Source: Ursus arctos
Taxonomy: Eukaryota > Chordata > Mammalia > Carnivora > Ursidae
Length of the DNA stretch: 64,000 nt
Direction: 5' to 3'
NCBI RefSeq assembly: GCF_023065955.2
Contig: NW_026623019.1
Coordinates: forward strand, 17,364,350-17,428,349
Positions 49,490 through 60,938 of this stretch are shown here, piece after piece. Position 1 is the first letter of the stretch; every line of letters begins with the position of its first letter. The position numbers were made by a program, and so were the translations under genes. Below the pieces are notes generated by a model. It had not been told where the DNA came from. It searched no databases and saw only the letters and a program-made list of their open reading frames with translations.

Positions 49490-50045
49490 CCTTGATAAAC
49501 GGAAACTAAATGGCAGTCCACCTGCTCCCTTTGTAATGTCATGGTGGTACATTAAACATGGCCAGGAATTTGGGGAAGCACCTCCCTTCGAGAGGTGAGA
49601 CATACATTCCCTCCTCTTAAAGCCAGGCAAGCTATGTATGTGGCTGTTTGGACTGGTGCATTGTGGTAGAAATGACACCGTATCATTTTGCAAGCCCAGG
49701 CCATAGAGGCTAGCACATTCCATTTCCCATCTCTTGAATCACATTCCCTAAGCTGCCTCATAAAAAGCTGGAGAGATCACCTGGAGAGACCCTGAGACTA
49801 CATGGCCGAGCTTTTCCCTCCAGCCAAGGTGCTAGGGATAGGAGTCAAGCTATCTAGGCTCTCAGCTCTGCCCGGCTGGATACCACTACGCGACTTCTGT
49901 CCAGACCACGTAGAGTGGAAGAACCACTAGCCAAGCCCTCCCTCACTGCTGGCCCACAGATCTTGATATAAAATAAAAAGGCGGTTGTTTCAAGTGATTA
50001 AGTTTTTAGGTAGTTTACTCAGCAGCCATAGGTAACCTGAACCTT
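49490..50045 (+). mobile_element. MLT1-like LTR, old
   Basis: GTGGTAGAAATGACACCGTATC, AAAGCTGGAGAGATCACCTG and the 3' end GTGATTAAGTTTTTAGGTAG, then CAGCCATAGGTAACCTGAAC follow the old MaLR LTR pattern. No internal region attached. Confidence 0.65.
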
Positions 50046-51222
50046 CTGGCAATATTTATATAGTACCACAGTCAGTAATCTGATAAATCAGGTTACTTCT
50101 GAGCTGATACGTGGCCAGGAGAGCACACCACAACTAGCCACGGAAGCTCCTTGCAGCAGGTTGGACATCACAAAGAGAGCAGTTTGGTGGCCGGGAAAAG
50201 CTAAATGACAAGAGTTTCCGCTTCATGGAGAGTCTGTCTCTTTCTTCCGCGTACTTAGCACATCCAGGCACTGTTGTGTTAGTGAGTGTGGAGGACCCCG
50301 CACACACAAGCAATCCAAAGATATTTGATGCTCATACTCACACACCAAGCTTTGCAGCACCTGCCAGGTGTGAAACACTTGCTTCTCCAGAAGAGAGAGA
50401 AGCAAGACTTACCCTTGTGGAGCTCATAATCTACTGGGAAAATATTCAGAATTATTTGCTAGTGATATTGGAGGGTGGAGCTGCAGTGGGAAGAAAAGTC
50501 TACATCATCCTAAAATTGTACTCCTCAACTGTGTCCAAATTCCGTTTCCACAATAAAATCTTCGAAAAATCAGCAAATTGCAATGCCTCGTATGTAAATA
50601 CAGATAGAGATACATAAGGTTTGTGATTTGATATTTGTTTATCCGTACTACATTATAGAATACTGAGGAAAACAAAATACCCCTTGATTTGTGGCGACAG
50701 GACCCTCCCTGGGTCTTCTAGGACATGGTGACTGCAAGCAACAGAGGGCTGGTAGGAGCTGACAAGGTAAAAATGGAATTGACCAGTGCTTAAGACTCAG
50801 AAGTTAAAGGATTGTCTTGATTTTAGACTCTGCTGAACCCAGATGCTCAAATGTCATAAGGAAGCCATCTCTCTCCACGTTTTTGGCCAGATTTTCCTCT
50901 GCATTCTACTCTCAGGTACGCCTCTCCCAACATGGTGACAAGATGACTGCTAGAAACTCCATGCTTGTCCATATTTACTGGCAACCCCCGTAGAAAGAGA
51001 ACTCCTCCTTCCTGCTATTCCAGGAAAAATTCCAAGGTTGAGTGTGATTAACTGAGCTTGAATCAACTGCTCCTCTCTGAACTGATTCAATACGTCTCAG
51101 GGAAAAGAACACTGTCTTTGATCAGGCCAAGATGATGTATCCACCTTTCAAGGGTAAAGTTAATTTTAGTCATATATTTTATTTAACCCAATATACTCAA
51201 AATATTATCATTTGTTCAATTT
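50046..51222. other. Mostly unique sequence
   Basis: A short antisense L2-like stretch may lie near 50395-50440 (CCTTGTGGAGCTCATAATCTA). A 130-codon open frame at 50225-50617 shows no recognisable domain. Confidence 0.4.
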
Positions 51223-51235
51223 TAAAATTGCTAAT

Positions 51236-51438
51236 GGGGGCGCCTGGGTGGCTCAGTCGTTAAGCGTCTGCCTTAGGCTCAGGGCATGATCCAGTGTCCT
51301 GGGATCAAGTCCCACATTGGGCTCCATGCTCCGCTGGGAGCCTGCTTCTTCCTCTCCCACTCCCCCTTCTTGTGTTCCCTCTCTCGTTGGCTGTCTCTCT
51401 CTCTCTTTCTCAAATAAATAAAATCTTTTTTAAAAATA
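51236..51438 (+). mobile_element. CAN-SINE
   Basis: Head GGGGCGCCTGGGTGGCTCAG to tail AAATAAATAAAATCTTTTTT. Diverged duplication AAAATTGCTAATG / AAAATAACTAATG. Confidence 0.95.
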
Positions 51439-51562
51439 AAAATAACTAATGAATTTTCTATTCATATTAGAGTTTGCAGTATATATTTTATGCTTAGAGC
51501 TATCTTCATTTGGACCAGCCACATTTCAAGTGTTGTTCAAGTATTGGACTGGGTGATTTTAA

Positions 51563-51766
51563 AGATTTTTTTTTATTTTTAAAAAAATTTTTATTCATTT
51601 ATTTTGAGAGAGAGAGCACAAGCAGGGTGGGAGGAGCAGATGGAGAGGGAGAAGAGACTCCCCACTGAGCAGGGAGCCGGATGACATGGGACTCAATCCC
51701 AGGGCCCCGGGATCATGACCTCAGCTGAAGGCAGATGCTTAACCGACTGAGCCACCCAGGTGCCCC
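51563..51766 (-). mobile_element. CAN-SINE, antisense
   Basis: TTTTTATTCATTTATTTTGAG to GAGCCACCCAGGTGCCCC; duplication GATTTTAAAG / GATTCTAAAG. Confidence 0.95.
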
Positions 51767-51800
51767 GATTCTAAAGCTTTATTGTGGTGTAAGAGGAATG

Positions 51801-51840
51801 GAATAGAATAGAATAGAATAGAATAGAATAGAATAGAATA
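51801..51840. repeat. (GAATA)8 pentanucleotide microsatellite
   Basis: Eight perfect GAATA units; preceded by the related GGAATG and followed by GGAAAA. Confidence 0.97.
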
Positions 51841-51852
51841 GGAAAAAAGGCA

Positions 51853-52440
51853 ACCTGGAAAGGTAAGGGAAGAAAATTTGTGTTCCTATGGCTCAGGAAA
51901 AATATTTGAAAGTTGGGGTGTCTTCTCGGGAGAGGTACAGCGTGAGGCAATGGAGCAGGAATGGCCTTGAGGCAGGGCTGTGGGGACCTAGTAGGGGACA
52001 CCAGGACGGAACACAGCACTTCCAATCAGAGAAAGGAATCTGGGCATCTCAGTGAATGCCACAGAGAAGAGACGCCTTGGCCCAGGACTGGTTGAGAGGA
52101 AGATACCAGGGCGGAAGCCGACTTGGACAAATGATAACCTCAGACCAGACCACGCTCTGACCACCACCCTGCTCCTTCCTTTGGCCCTTGGGGGAAATGA
52201 AAGACAGGTGACCATGAATTGACTGAGGAAGAGCTGATTTGACTGGGCTTCCCCTGCGCTGACTGGTTTGTGGAGGGAGTTTCAAGAAAGAAATGAGGTT
52301 GGGATCTAAGAAACAAAGTTATAGACCTTGCATATCTGAGATTATTGGCCTGCAAATATCATTCCCGAAGCAGTCTCAAAGACCCTGCGTGCTTGGCAAT
52401 GGAGCCACAGCCCTTTGCCCCTGCAAGTGGGGGATTTTGG
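51853..52440. other. Unique sequence
   Basis: No recognised element. Confidence 0.5.
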
Positions 52441-52802
52441 TGGTCATTCTTCACTAGCCAGCGGATTTTGCGCACACACACACCCCCCCCCAAGAGGATA
52501 TTTGGCAATATCAGAAGACAGTTTTGGGTGTCACAGCTAGGGAGGAGATGGCTACCGTGGCTGGAGACCAGGGATGCCACTAAACATCCTACAATGGCCA
52601 GGTGAGCCCCCACAACAAAGGATTACCCAGCCCCAAATGTCAGGGTGACTGCACTCGTGGTGAGCGGTGAGTAATGTAAGGAATTGTCAAAGCGACGCGT
52701 TGTACACCCGAAACTGGTATATTGTATGTCGACTATACCTCCATAATAACAGCGACATTAATAATAATAAAATCTCAGTAGTGCCAAGGCTGAGGAACCC
52801 TG
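52441..52802 (+). mobile_element. MER20-type hAT DNA transposon, split by an L1 fragment
   Basis: ATATTTGGCAATATCAGAAG, GGTGTCACAGCTAGGGAGGA, GGGATGCCACTAAACATCCT, ACAACAAAGGATTACCCAGC and, after the insertion, AGTGCCAAGGCTGAGGAACC match MER20. A (CA)/C-run near 52475-52491 has replaced part of the left arm. Confidence 0.8.
52644..52769 (+). mobile_element. L1 3'-end fragment inserted in MER20
   Basis: GTTGTACACCCGAAACTGGTA and TTGTATGTCGACTATACCTC form a known L1 3' terminus. Diverged duplication AAATGTCAG (52635-52643) / AAATCTCAG (52770-52778). Confidence 0.8.
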
Positions 52803-52832
52803 GATTAAGCCAGTTTAAGATTCTTGAGAAGC

Positions 52833-53038
52833 TTGGGGCGCCTGGGTGGCTCAGTCATTAAGCGTCTGCCTTTGGCTCAGGGCGTGATCCTAGAGTCCTG
52901 GGGTCCTGGGATCAAGCCCCGCATCAGGCTCCCTGCTGGAAGCCTGCTTCCTCTCCCACTCCCCCTGCTTGTGTTCCCTCTCTCGCTGTCTGTCTCTCTC
53001 TCTCTGTCAAATAAATAAATAAAATCTTTAAAAAAAAA
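52833..53038 (+). mobile_element. CAN-SINE
   Basis: Full length, with a small local duplication (GTCCTGGG twice) before the B box. Perfect 16-base duplication AAGATTCTTGAGAAGC at 52817-52832 and 53039-53054. Confidence 0.96.
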
Positions 53039-53054
53039 AAGATTCTTGAGAAGC

Positions 53055-53554
53055 ATGAGGAGAGAGGAAAAGCAAATTCTTTTCCTCCATGTGGGGGTGA
53101 ACCTGTCCCAGGAGAGAAGGCAGTCCTGGGGCTGCGCCTAACGTAGCTTCTGTGACACTGAGGTAACTGAACCCTGTAGCGAATCTGAGGACCAGCAGGA
53201 GGGTGAGCCCGGCGCAGAGGCTGAGGCCCCACCATGTCTTCCATTTGCCTTCTGCTCTCTGCCTCTTGCTTCCTCCCTCCCCCAACAGTCCCCTCAGAGG
53301 AAGTTTCCCCCTGGCTGAGGAGGGGCTGGGGCCCATAAAGTGAGCAGCTGGTGGCTGGAGAGCCTTCTCATCCCTGGGTCGTCCTGGCTCAGGCAGAGGC
53401 AGAGGCCTGCTCGCCCAGGCCCCAGCTGCTCTGGTTTCATTTCCACAATGAAGCCGGTGCCCAGGACGCAGCTGTGGAGAATCGGGAGGCGGGCTGGACA
53501 GTTTTCTCATTCGGCCCTTTGCTCACACTTGAGTCTCCTGGAGAACAGAACGTC
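53055..53554. other. Moderately GC-rich unique sequence
   Basis: A 160-codon open frame at 53028-53510 minus runs into the SINE tail and is not a recognisable protein. No other signal. Confidence 0.4.
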
Positions 53555-53650
53555 TCCAGTGTGGTTTCAGAATCACCCTGAGAGCCGGTTCAAGCACGGA
53601 TTCCTGGGCTAGCTTCCGGCGTCAGAATCAGCAAGTGTGGGGTCCGGGGG
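53555..53650 (+). mobile_element. MER5-type hAT fragment
   Basis: GTTTCAGAATCACCCTGAGAG, GGATTCCTGGGCTAGC and GTCAGAATCAGCAAGTGTGG match part of MER5A. Confidence 0.6.
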
Positions 53651-53865
53651 TATCCCACATGTCGCAGTGTGCCCTGAGGCAGTCGTGGTCACACCCCCCA
53701 CTGTAAGGTGATGTGATGTACTCGGGGGGTTTTTCCTGCTGACATAGTCTAAGTTTCCCATAGGGCAGGAATGGTATTTTCAGAGCCTACCTATTGCCAT
53801 GGGAATAAACCCATGGTACCAAACATATGGAAGATAATAAATCGATGTGTGGAATGGACACAGCT

Positions 53866-54095
53866 AAACATTTATTGAGTGCTTACCGGACGCCAGGGAC
53901 GGTACTAACCATTTTATAGAGTCTAACTCACGTCGTCCTGTGTGGTAGCTGCCATTCTCCCCAGTTTACAGCTGAGGAAAGAAAGGTTCGGAAAACTGGC
54001 ACGACATGTTCACAGAACGAGAAAGCAATAGAGCAGGAATTCGAACTCCACTGTGCTGTGAGAGCCCATCCTCTTACCCATTACACTTGACTACC
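53866..54095 (-). mobile_element. MIR, nearly full length, antisense
   Basis: ACATTTATTGAGTGCTTACC, CCCAGTTTACAGCTGAGGAAA, GCAGGAATTCGAACTCCACT and CTCTTACCCATTACACTTGA span MIR tail to head. Confidence 0.88.
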
Positions 54096-54399
54096 CTACG
54101 ATGAACCAATAAATACGTATGTAGTCGTCTAATCAGGTGTAGGAATCATCACTATTTATTTAGAATATATTTCACTTTTTTTGTTGGAGTCCACATGCCT
54201 GAGCTGTTTGTGTGTTCAAAATAGATTCACATTGTCTTTCTGGGAATAATGCTGGGCTGTTTAATTTTAACTTTGAATCTGCACTGAACACTGATTCACC
54301 ATTGTTTGCAGTGATTTTTCAGTCCAAGGAAGAATGGGAGATATTCTGAGTGAAAGACGTGTTTGTTCAGCACCCGTCCACCATCCTATGAAAATCCAC

Positions 54400-54915
54400 T
54401 GCCATCCACGTGGATTACAATGGACTAATATCGCTTCTGGATCCATGGACGAGCACAGGACCCAGGACTGTGGCATCAGAGCCCTCCGTCGCCTTACCCA
54501 CAGAGATCAGTGTAGAGGTGGGCACATACCCAAGCCTGGACGCTGAGAACACTCCATCCTTTAACTACAGGGACTGGTTCATGGGATGCTGAACCAAATC
54601 ATTCCCAAAACTTCTCTAAGCCATCTGAAAGTCTGTGGTCCCCTTCCTTTGAGATAAGAGGTTGGAAAATGTCAAATAACATTGGGGCTTCTGATAGGCA
54701 TCTTTGCAAAGATATGGACCACCTTTACACGAGCGGAACACCAATATAGATAGAATATGAGCCATGAGATGAACAAAGAGAGAGTTCTCCTCCCATGGTT
54801 AGAACCCCTGAATCCAGATTCCCAGTTACTCGAGCCAGTAAATTTCTTTGTTTGTTTAAGCTAGTGTAGATTGGGTTTCCATCACTTGCAACCGAAAGAA
54901 TCATGGCTAATGTAC
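54400..54915 (+). mobile_element. Ancient LTR-like repeat
   Basis: GTGTAGAGGTGGGCACATACC, CCAGTTACTCGAGCCAGTAA, TTTGTTTAAGCTAGTGTAGA and CACTTGCAACCGAAAGAATC match an old mammalian LTR-type repeat whose exact family I cannot assign. Confidence 0.5.
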
Positions 54916-55939
54916 GTGACCCATGAGAAATGAGGAGACAGGTGTTAGCGGGTGAGAAAAACCGAATTCCTTGGTTTCCAATAATGATTATTTTACAATG
55001 CCCTAATATTTTAACACCTGCCTTATTACCTTCTGTAAGAAAGATGAATGGTAAATGGCCATCAGACTCTTCCTACCTTGTCATAAGAATAAGCCGAACA
55101 TGGACCAAAGAGTAGTCAATATAAATCAGCAAATAGGTCTTTTTAGAGTTGACATGGGGAAGGTGATTTGGTTTGACTACTTGCCTACCTTTCTTTTCTG
55201 ATTGTGTCTTTAGTTACTAATTAAGGATCTGTGGTCAGATAGGTTTTTAAAAAATGCATTCCTTAGTTAACTTTTTACATGCAGCGAATTTATAAAATTT
55301 TCTGAATACGTAGAAGCATATTTATCTGTTAAACTTTTTCTGAACCAGTTCTTACAACAAATTTCTCTAATATGTTGCCAGTGATGATAAAAAGCCAACT
55401 TCACAGAAAGCACTGTACATATATCAGGACTATGTAGTGGAATCTGAAGAAATAAAAGAAATAAGGGTATCGCTAATAACGCTAGTCATTCCAGCACAAG
55501 CACAGTTGAATTCAGAGAGCAAAAGAATCCTGGTAAATGATTACATAGTCAAACCAAAAGACTTCTCTTCAATCTCAGTGTGTTTTGCTTCTGTTTGGAT
55601 GATTATTTAAGAGTGACATGGTTTCCCTCTGGCCACTCTCTTTATTTTCTTTGGATCTTTATTCATTGTGCGTGCCATGTACTGTCTAGGACCCTGGAGT
55701 TGCTAAATGCCTTACAAGGAACTGGCTCCAAAAGACCTGCTTGCCAGTGCAAACACGTTGGACAGGTTTAGTGACCCCACAGTGCATGTAAGTAGCTGAA
55801 CCGGCCAAGCCCAGGCTCTTCAGTGGTATGCAACCAAGCCCAGGGTTATTTCTGGTTTCACATCCTGAATTTTGCTTCCGGGCTCTTTTCCAAATTCCCC
55901 TGGCAAAGGCTGTCAGTCAATTTATGCCCTCTTTCCTTC
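54916..55939. other. Unique sequence
   Basis: No recognised element. Confidence 0.5.
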
Positions 55940-56110
55940 TTTCACAAATGTTTATTGGGGTCTATGGCCAGGGTACTAGAAATGAATAAGACTCTGTTTC
56001 TTTCTTGATGGAACTTCTGGTCCTTTCGGGGAGACAGGTCTATCAGTGCATTTATAGCATACCCGAAAAGTGTACTGTGGGCTCTGAGATCACGGAGGAG
56101 GGGAGCTCCT
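55940..56110 (-). mobile_element. L2 3' end, antisense
   Basis: CACAAATGTTTATTGGGGTC, GGTACTAGAAATGAATAAGAC and GATGGAACTTCTGGTCCTTTC follow antisense L2. Confidence 0.55.
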
Positions 56111-56815
56111 TGAGATAGATAATATTTTCTCTCTTATGTATATTTTCTTGATGAGTATGCTAGTGTGTGACCCCCTACCTTGGAAATGGCCCTTTCTCAA
56201 AATGCTTCTAAATCAAAGAAAAAATCAATTCTTAGCTCTATGTGCTGTATAACTGTAACACAACTAACATTTTCCTTACTTTTTATTAGGAAATTTTTCA
56301 AATGCCCAGAAAATTTGGAAGAACAATATAATGAATGCCTAGTAACTCTTTACCTGGATTCTCTGTTAACATTTCCCCCATATTTGTTTTACCTTCTCTC
56401 TTAAGTCTCTCCAAATATTTATTTGCTGAACCATTCGAAAGTTGCCGACATCAGAGCACTTCTGTCCTAAATAATTCAACAAATTTTGCCTAAGACTAAG
56501 GATGTTCGCTTACAATGCAACTTGATTACCACATCTAAGAAATTTAACAATTCTGTAATATAACGTACAATCCACATTCAGATCTATACAGTTGTCTCAA
56601 AAATATCTTTTATAGCTGTTTATTTTTTTTAAGTCCAGTATATAATTGAGGTTTTTATCTTCTTAATCTCTAATCCAGAACAGTCCTTTTGCCTTTTGTT
56701 ATTTTTCATGCTATTGAGTGTTGGACAGGCTCAGTCCACTTGTAGAATATCCCAGAGATTTATTTCTTTGATGGTTTCTTCATTATATGATTCCAATTTA
56801 AAAATATTGGAAAGA

Positions 56816-56905
56816 GGGGGCGCCTGACTGGCTCAATGGGTAGAGCACATGGCTCTTGATCTTGAGGTCATGAGTTCAACCACACGTTGGGTGTAAAGAT
56901 TAAAT
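56816..56905 (+). mobile_element. Short CAN-SINE (tRNA-only subtype)
   Basis: GGCGCCTGACTGGCTCAATG, AGAGCACATGGCTCTTGATC and TTGGGTGTAAAGATTAAATA lack the CT-rich body. Diverged duplication AAAAATATTGGAAAGA / AAAAATATTGGCAAGA. Confidence 0.9.
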
Positions 56906-56949
56906 AAAAATATTGGCAAGAAAACTATGGGTCATTTGAATAGTTCCTT

Positions 56950-57144
56950 TTTTTTTAAAGATTTATTTGAGAGAGACAGAGAGAGCAGGCAGAGGGAGAG
57001 GGAGAGAATGTCTCAAGCAGACTCTGCACTGAGCACAGAACCCCACAGAGCCCGTGGTGGGGAATGATCTCAGGACCCTGAGATCACAACCTGAGCCAAA
57101 ACCAAGAGTCAGATGACCAACCAACTGTGCCACCCAGGTGCCCC
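56950..57144 (-). mobile_element. CAN-SINE, antisense
   Basis: TTTTTTAAAGATTTATTTGAG to TGCCACCCAGGTGCCCC. Confidence 0.93.
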
Positions 57145-57258
57145 TCCTTTGAGTTCTTATTTCATCATATTAGTAGGCATATAGTGGAAATATGATTTAA
57201 TTTTTAAACTCATACATTGAAACAAATCCAAAACAAAAAAATAGTTGATTTCTTTTCT

Positions 57259-57380
57259 TTTAAAGATTTCTTTTCTTTTAAAGATTTCAGTCTTAAGTAA
57301 TCTCTACACCCAACGTGGGGCCAAACTCACAACAGAGATCAAGGGTCACACATTCTACCCACTGAGCCAGGCAGGTGCCC
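57259..57380 (-). mobile_element. Short CAN-SINE (tRNA-only subtype), antisense
   Basis: TAAGTAATCTCTACACCCAA, CGTGGGGCCAAACTCACAAC and CACTGAGCCAGGCAGGTGCC. Diverged duplication AAAATAGTTGATTTCT / AAAAGAGTTGATCTCT. The T-rich tail contains a tandem duplication of TTTCTTTTAAAGA (57250-57287). Confidence 0.9.
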
Positions 57381-57424
57381 TGAAAAGAGTTGATCTCTAA
57401 TTGATGGGAAGATCCACTGATTTA

Positions 57425-57560
57425 AGACCTTACTATACAAAGTATGGTCTAAAAAATTCAAAGTATCAGACCCCTCGGCAGATTTGTCGAATCACAGTCT
57501 GTATTTTAACAATACTCCCAGGTGATTCATATGCACCTTAAGTTTGGGGAAGTACCTGTT
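57425..57560 (+). mobile_element. MER5A-type hAT fragment
   Basis: CAGTCTGTATTTTAACAATAC, TCCCAGGTGATTCATATGCA and CCTTAAGTTTGGGGAAGTAC match the right half of MER5A. Confidence 0.75.
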
Positions 57561-58599
57561 GGAGACACTGACTAGAGGACAGGCTTCGGTCATACTGGGC
57601 TTTCCAAATCAAAGGGCTGTTTGTGGATGACGCTCTTAGGACATATACCCATCTCCTCCTTTTCATGACCAACCGGGACATTTTTTTTTACCTGGCTAAA
57701 AACTGCATTTTCAATCGCTCTTGAAGGTAGAAATTGCCATGTGACACGGCTCTGGTCAAGAAGATGGAAAAGAAAGTCACAAGGTGGGGTGGGCGGAGAT
57801 TTCAGAAAAGGGCACGGATTCAGCCCGTGCACACATTTCGCCCTTTCCCTTTTCCTTCCCGATACATGAATAGGAAGGTGGAGGTGGAGATGCTGTGTGT
57901 GACAATGAGGCATCAAACCACGTGCTGGGCGTGACCTCACGGAAAGAGCCCCAGAGAGCTCTGAACTGCCTACCTCCGCACCTCTTCTATGCAGGTCGAA
58001 CGAAGCCTCTGGTTTAAATCGCTGTTTCATTGAGTTTCCTGTGATTCGTAGTTAAACTCGGTCCCTGATACACACTATTCAAAGGATCTCTTGACAGAGA
58101 TTTGGGGGAACCGCTGGTATAGAGCCCTACATAGGGAGGGAGGCAGGTGCTTTCTTGGTTTTTTGTAGCATTTGTGATTTTGTCCATTAGGAGAGAGTGA
58201 AATGCGAAATGTATTCCTTTCCAACTTATGCACAGGGATGGCTGGACCTCCTCCAGAGGATTGTCATAAGGGAGACAGATCCCTGCTGTAAGAGCATTTT
58301 CATTTAAATTCTGGGATCCGCAGAAGGCAGTAATGCACACATTATGCTGCATGTGAAGACTACCTCCTATTAGTGAGAAAGCGTGAGCAAAGACTTGCCC
58401 TATGTTGCAAATGTTTTTTCTTCTCCCATGACAGCAATTCCAGGCTCCTTTGGTAGCTCACTATCTCTGTTCATTTCTTTAGACTTCACCAACAAAAGGA
58501 AATGTGTGTGTGTATGTGTGTGCGCACACATTATGACACATAGATTTTCAAATTATTATGCATCTTGTTCTAAAAACAATTTGAGATACTTCTTACATC
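57561..58599. other. Unique sequence
   Basis: A (GT)-rich stretch lies at 58503-58525. Open frames of 146 and 112 codons on the minus strand have no recognisable similarity. Confidence 0.45.
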
Positions 58600-58805
58600 T
58601 CAGCTTTCATCACATTCAGGACTCACCTTTGCACAGAATTTTTCATCTCCAGTACTTGGCTTTTTCTCAGCTAGATATAATTTATTTTTGCTCAGATGTA
58701 ATGAGTTCTCACTCATCTTTGAAACCCCTTGCCCACCCCATCATATATTGGTAAGTGCCTCGTACTCAGTAGAAGAGATAAATATTTATTGAATAAATCT
58801 ATCTG
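58600..58805 (+). mobile_element. Probable L2 3' end
   Basis: Ends in AAGTGCCTCGTACTCAGTAG and ATAAATATTTATTGAATAAA, a diverged L2 terminus. Confidence 0.5.
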
Positions 58806-58852
58806 TTGAACATTTATTAAGCACTCTTTTTGCACACTGCACCTGGCCACAG

Positions 58853-58915
58853 GGGTCGACAAACCTTTCTGGAAAGGGCCAAATAGTAATTATTCTGGGT
58901 GCTATGAGCCAACAG
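58853..58915 (+). mobile_element. hAT-type terminal fragment
   Basis: CAGGGGTCGACAAACCTTTCTG and GGGCCAAATAGTAATTATTC match one end of an abundant MER hAT element; the other end is absent. Confidence 0.6.
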
Positions 58916-58984
58916 GAAAAATGGAGTGTATTATGTAGACCCTTATATAACCATTAAAAATGCAACCATTTAAAAATGTAACAA

Positions 58985-59740
58985 CTACCCTTACCTCATG
59001 CCATATGCAAAAGTGAAGTCAAAATGTATCAAAGACTTAAATGTAAGAGTTAAAAACCATGAAACTTTCAGGAGAAAACCCGGAAGTAGCTCTTCATGAC
59101 CTTGGATTAGGTGGTGGCCTCTTACATGTAACACCCAACGAAAGGGCAACAAAAGAAAAAAATAAGGAAACTGGGGGGGGGAGAAAAGGAAAGGGAAGAA
59201 AGGAGTAAATTGGATTTCACCAAACTGAAAACTTTAATGCATCAAAGGAAACTATTAAAAAAGTAAAAGGGCAAATTAAAAAAGAAAAGAAAAGAAAGTA
59301 GAAAGAGAAAAGAAATAGAATGGAAGAAAACATCTGCACATTCTATATGTGATAAGGGTTTACTAACTAGAATAGAGACCTCCTGCAAGTCAACAGCAAA
59401 AAGACAAATAACCCAATTAGAATTTTGAAACGGGCAAAGGCCTTGATTAGACATTTCTCTAAAGACACACACATGGCCAATAAGCACGTGACAAGATGCT
59501 CAACTTCACAGAGTCCTCAGGGAAATGCAAATCAAAACGGCCCTGTCACTTCCCATCTACAACGCTAGGTGTAATTTTTTTAAAAAAGGAAAATAAGTTT
59601 TGGCGAGAATATGGAGAAGTTAGAACCCTCATGCATTGCTGGTGGGAAGGTAAAATGGTGCAACTGGCGTGGGAGACAGGCTGACAGTTCCTCAAAAATT
59701 TAAATATAAAATTACCTTAAGACCCAGCAGTTCTGCACCT
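58985..59740 (+). mobile_element. L1 ORF2 3' part, relic
   Basis: CTTACCTCATGCCATATGCAA, ATGACCTTGGATTAGG, AATTGGATTTCACCAAACTG, CAAATAACCCAATTAGAATT, CATGGCCAATAAGCACGTGA, CCCTCATGCATTGCTGGTGG follow the end of L1 ORF2. Internal A/G-rich expansions (59160-59210, 59268-59325) and stops show it is dead. Confidence 0.85.
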
Positions 59741-60264
59741 GCGGCCCAGAAGTCTTGACTGGCAGTGAGCAGCGTTCAAAGTACTTGCAGGTTCAAGATC
59801 TCCTTTGATTCTTACCACACCTGAGGTTGGTGGCAGAGTGAGGACTGGAACCAGATCTCCTGCATCCTTCCTGGGCTCCCTTTTGTCGTGGTGCCCAACC
59901 TCATGGAGAGGGCTGCTCCCCGCAACCAAAGGCTTCGCTGTAGGAACAAGTATGTCAGGCCTTGGCCAAAGTCAAGGACATTCTCAATGCTGGAAGGAGT
60001 TTCTTCGTGATGCAGCCAAATGCTGAGGCCTGAATCCAGAGAAAATAAATGAACAAGGAAAGGCTGTTATGCATTAATGTGATCAAACTGCATGATTTAT
60101 TTGCTTAATGGTTTGCTGCAAAAGAGTATGGCATCTAACCGTTCCGGTCTCCTCAAATCTGGGCGGTCCTCTTAAATTCAACCAGTGAGATAACCTAACG
60201 CAGAACCCTTTTGATTTCCATTTGCTACAATTCATGTAAAAAGAAATCAGGAACAAGCCACAAC
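59741..60264. other. Non-L1 segment between two L1 pieces
   Basis: About 525 bases. A MIR-like antisense fragment may lie at 59795-59885 (TGGCAGAGTGAGGACTGGAA). The stretch 59890-60060, ending in an AATAAA-containing sequence, was not identified. Confidence 0.45.
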
Positions 60265-60555
60265 ACCAGTCACAAGAGACCACATACTGTATGATTCCGT
60301 TTGTATGAAAGGCCCAGAATAGACCAATCCAGAAAGACAAAATAGCTTAGTGCTTGCCAGGGGCTGGAGAGAGGGAGAATGGAGAGTGACAGCTAGTGGG
60401 TACAGGTTTATTTGGAGGTTATAAAATGTTCTAATTTGAGGTTATGGTAAAGACTGCACAACTATAAATTATACTAAAACCCAATGAATTGTGTGTTTAA
60501 AACAATGGATTTTATGCCTTGTAAATTATATCTCGATAAAGCTGTTTAAAAAATC
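60265..60555 (+). mobile_element. L1M 3' end
   Basis: CACAAGAGACCACATACTGT, GCTTGCCAGGGGCTGGAGAG and AATTATATCTCGATAAAGCTG are the classic 3' UTR end of old L1, plausibly the same insertion as 58985-59740. Confidence 0.85.
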
Positions 60556-60730
60556 TCGTAAGAACCATAACTGTAACTTCTGTACAGTTAATGGAAAACA
60601 CAAATAACTTTTATTTAATATTGACAATGTGTCAGTCACTGTGTTATTATCCCAACAATGCTATTAGCTAAGCATTATTATTATCCTACAGGAGAGATAA
60701 AGAAATCAAGGCTTCAAGACACAATGTCGT

Positions 60731-60922
60731 GGGGCACCTGGGTGGCTCGGTTGGTTATGCATCCAGCTCTTGGTTTCAGCTCAAGTCGTGATCTCAGGGT
60801 CGTGAGATCCAGGCCCCCATGGAGCTCCCCACTTGGGGTGGGGTCTGTTTGAGATTCGTCTCTCCCTCTGCCCTTCCCCACCCTAATCTCTTTCTCTCTC
60901 TCAAATAAATAAATACATCTTT
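60731..60922 (+). mobile_element. CAN-SINE, older subtype
   Basis: Head GGGGCACCTGGGTGGCTCGG to AAATAAATACATCTTTTT. Outer duplication GACACAATGTC (60717-60728 region) / GAGACAATGTC (61147-61157 region). Confidence 0.94.
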
Positions 60923-60938
60923 TTAAAAAAGAGAGACA

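Larger units (their letters stand above)
56245..57200 (-). mobile_element. L1M-type 3' UTR, antisense, broken by two SINEs
   Basis: ACTAACATTTTCCTTACTTT, CCACATTCAGATCTATACAG, TTGTCTCAAAAATATCTTTTATAG, TTGTAGAATATCCCAGAGATT and GATTCCAATTTAAAAATATTG follow the antisense 3' UTR of old L1. SINEs at 56816 and 56950 interrupt it. The right edge is uncertain. Confidence 0.5.
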
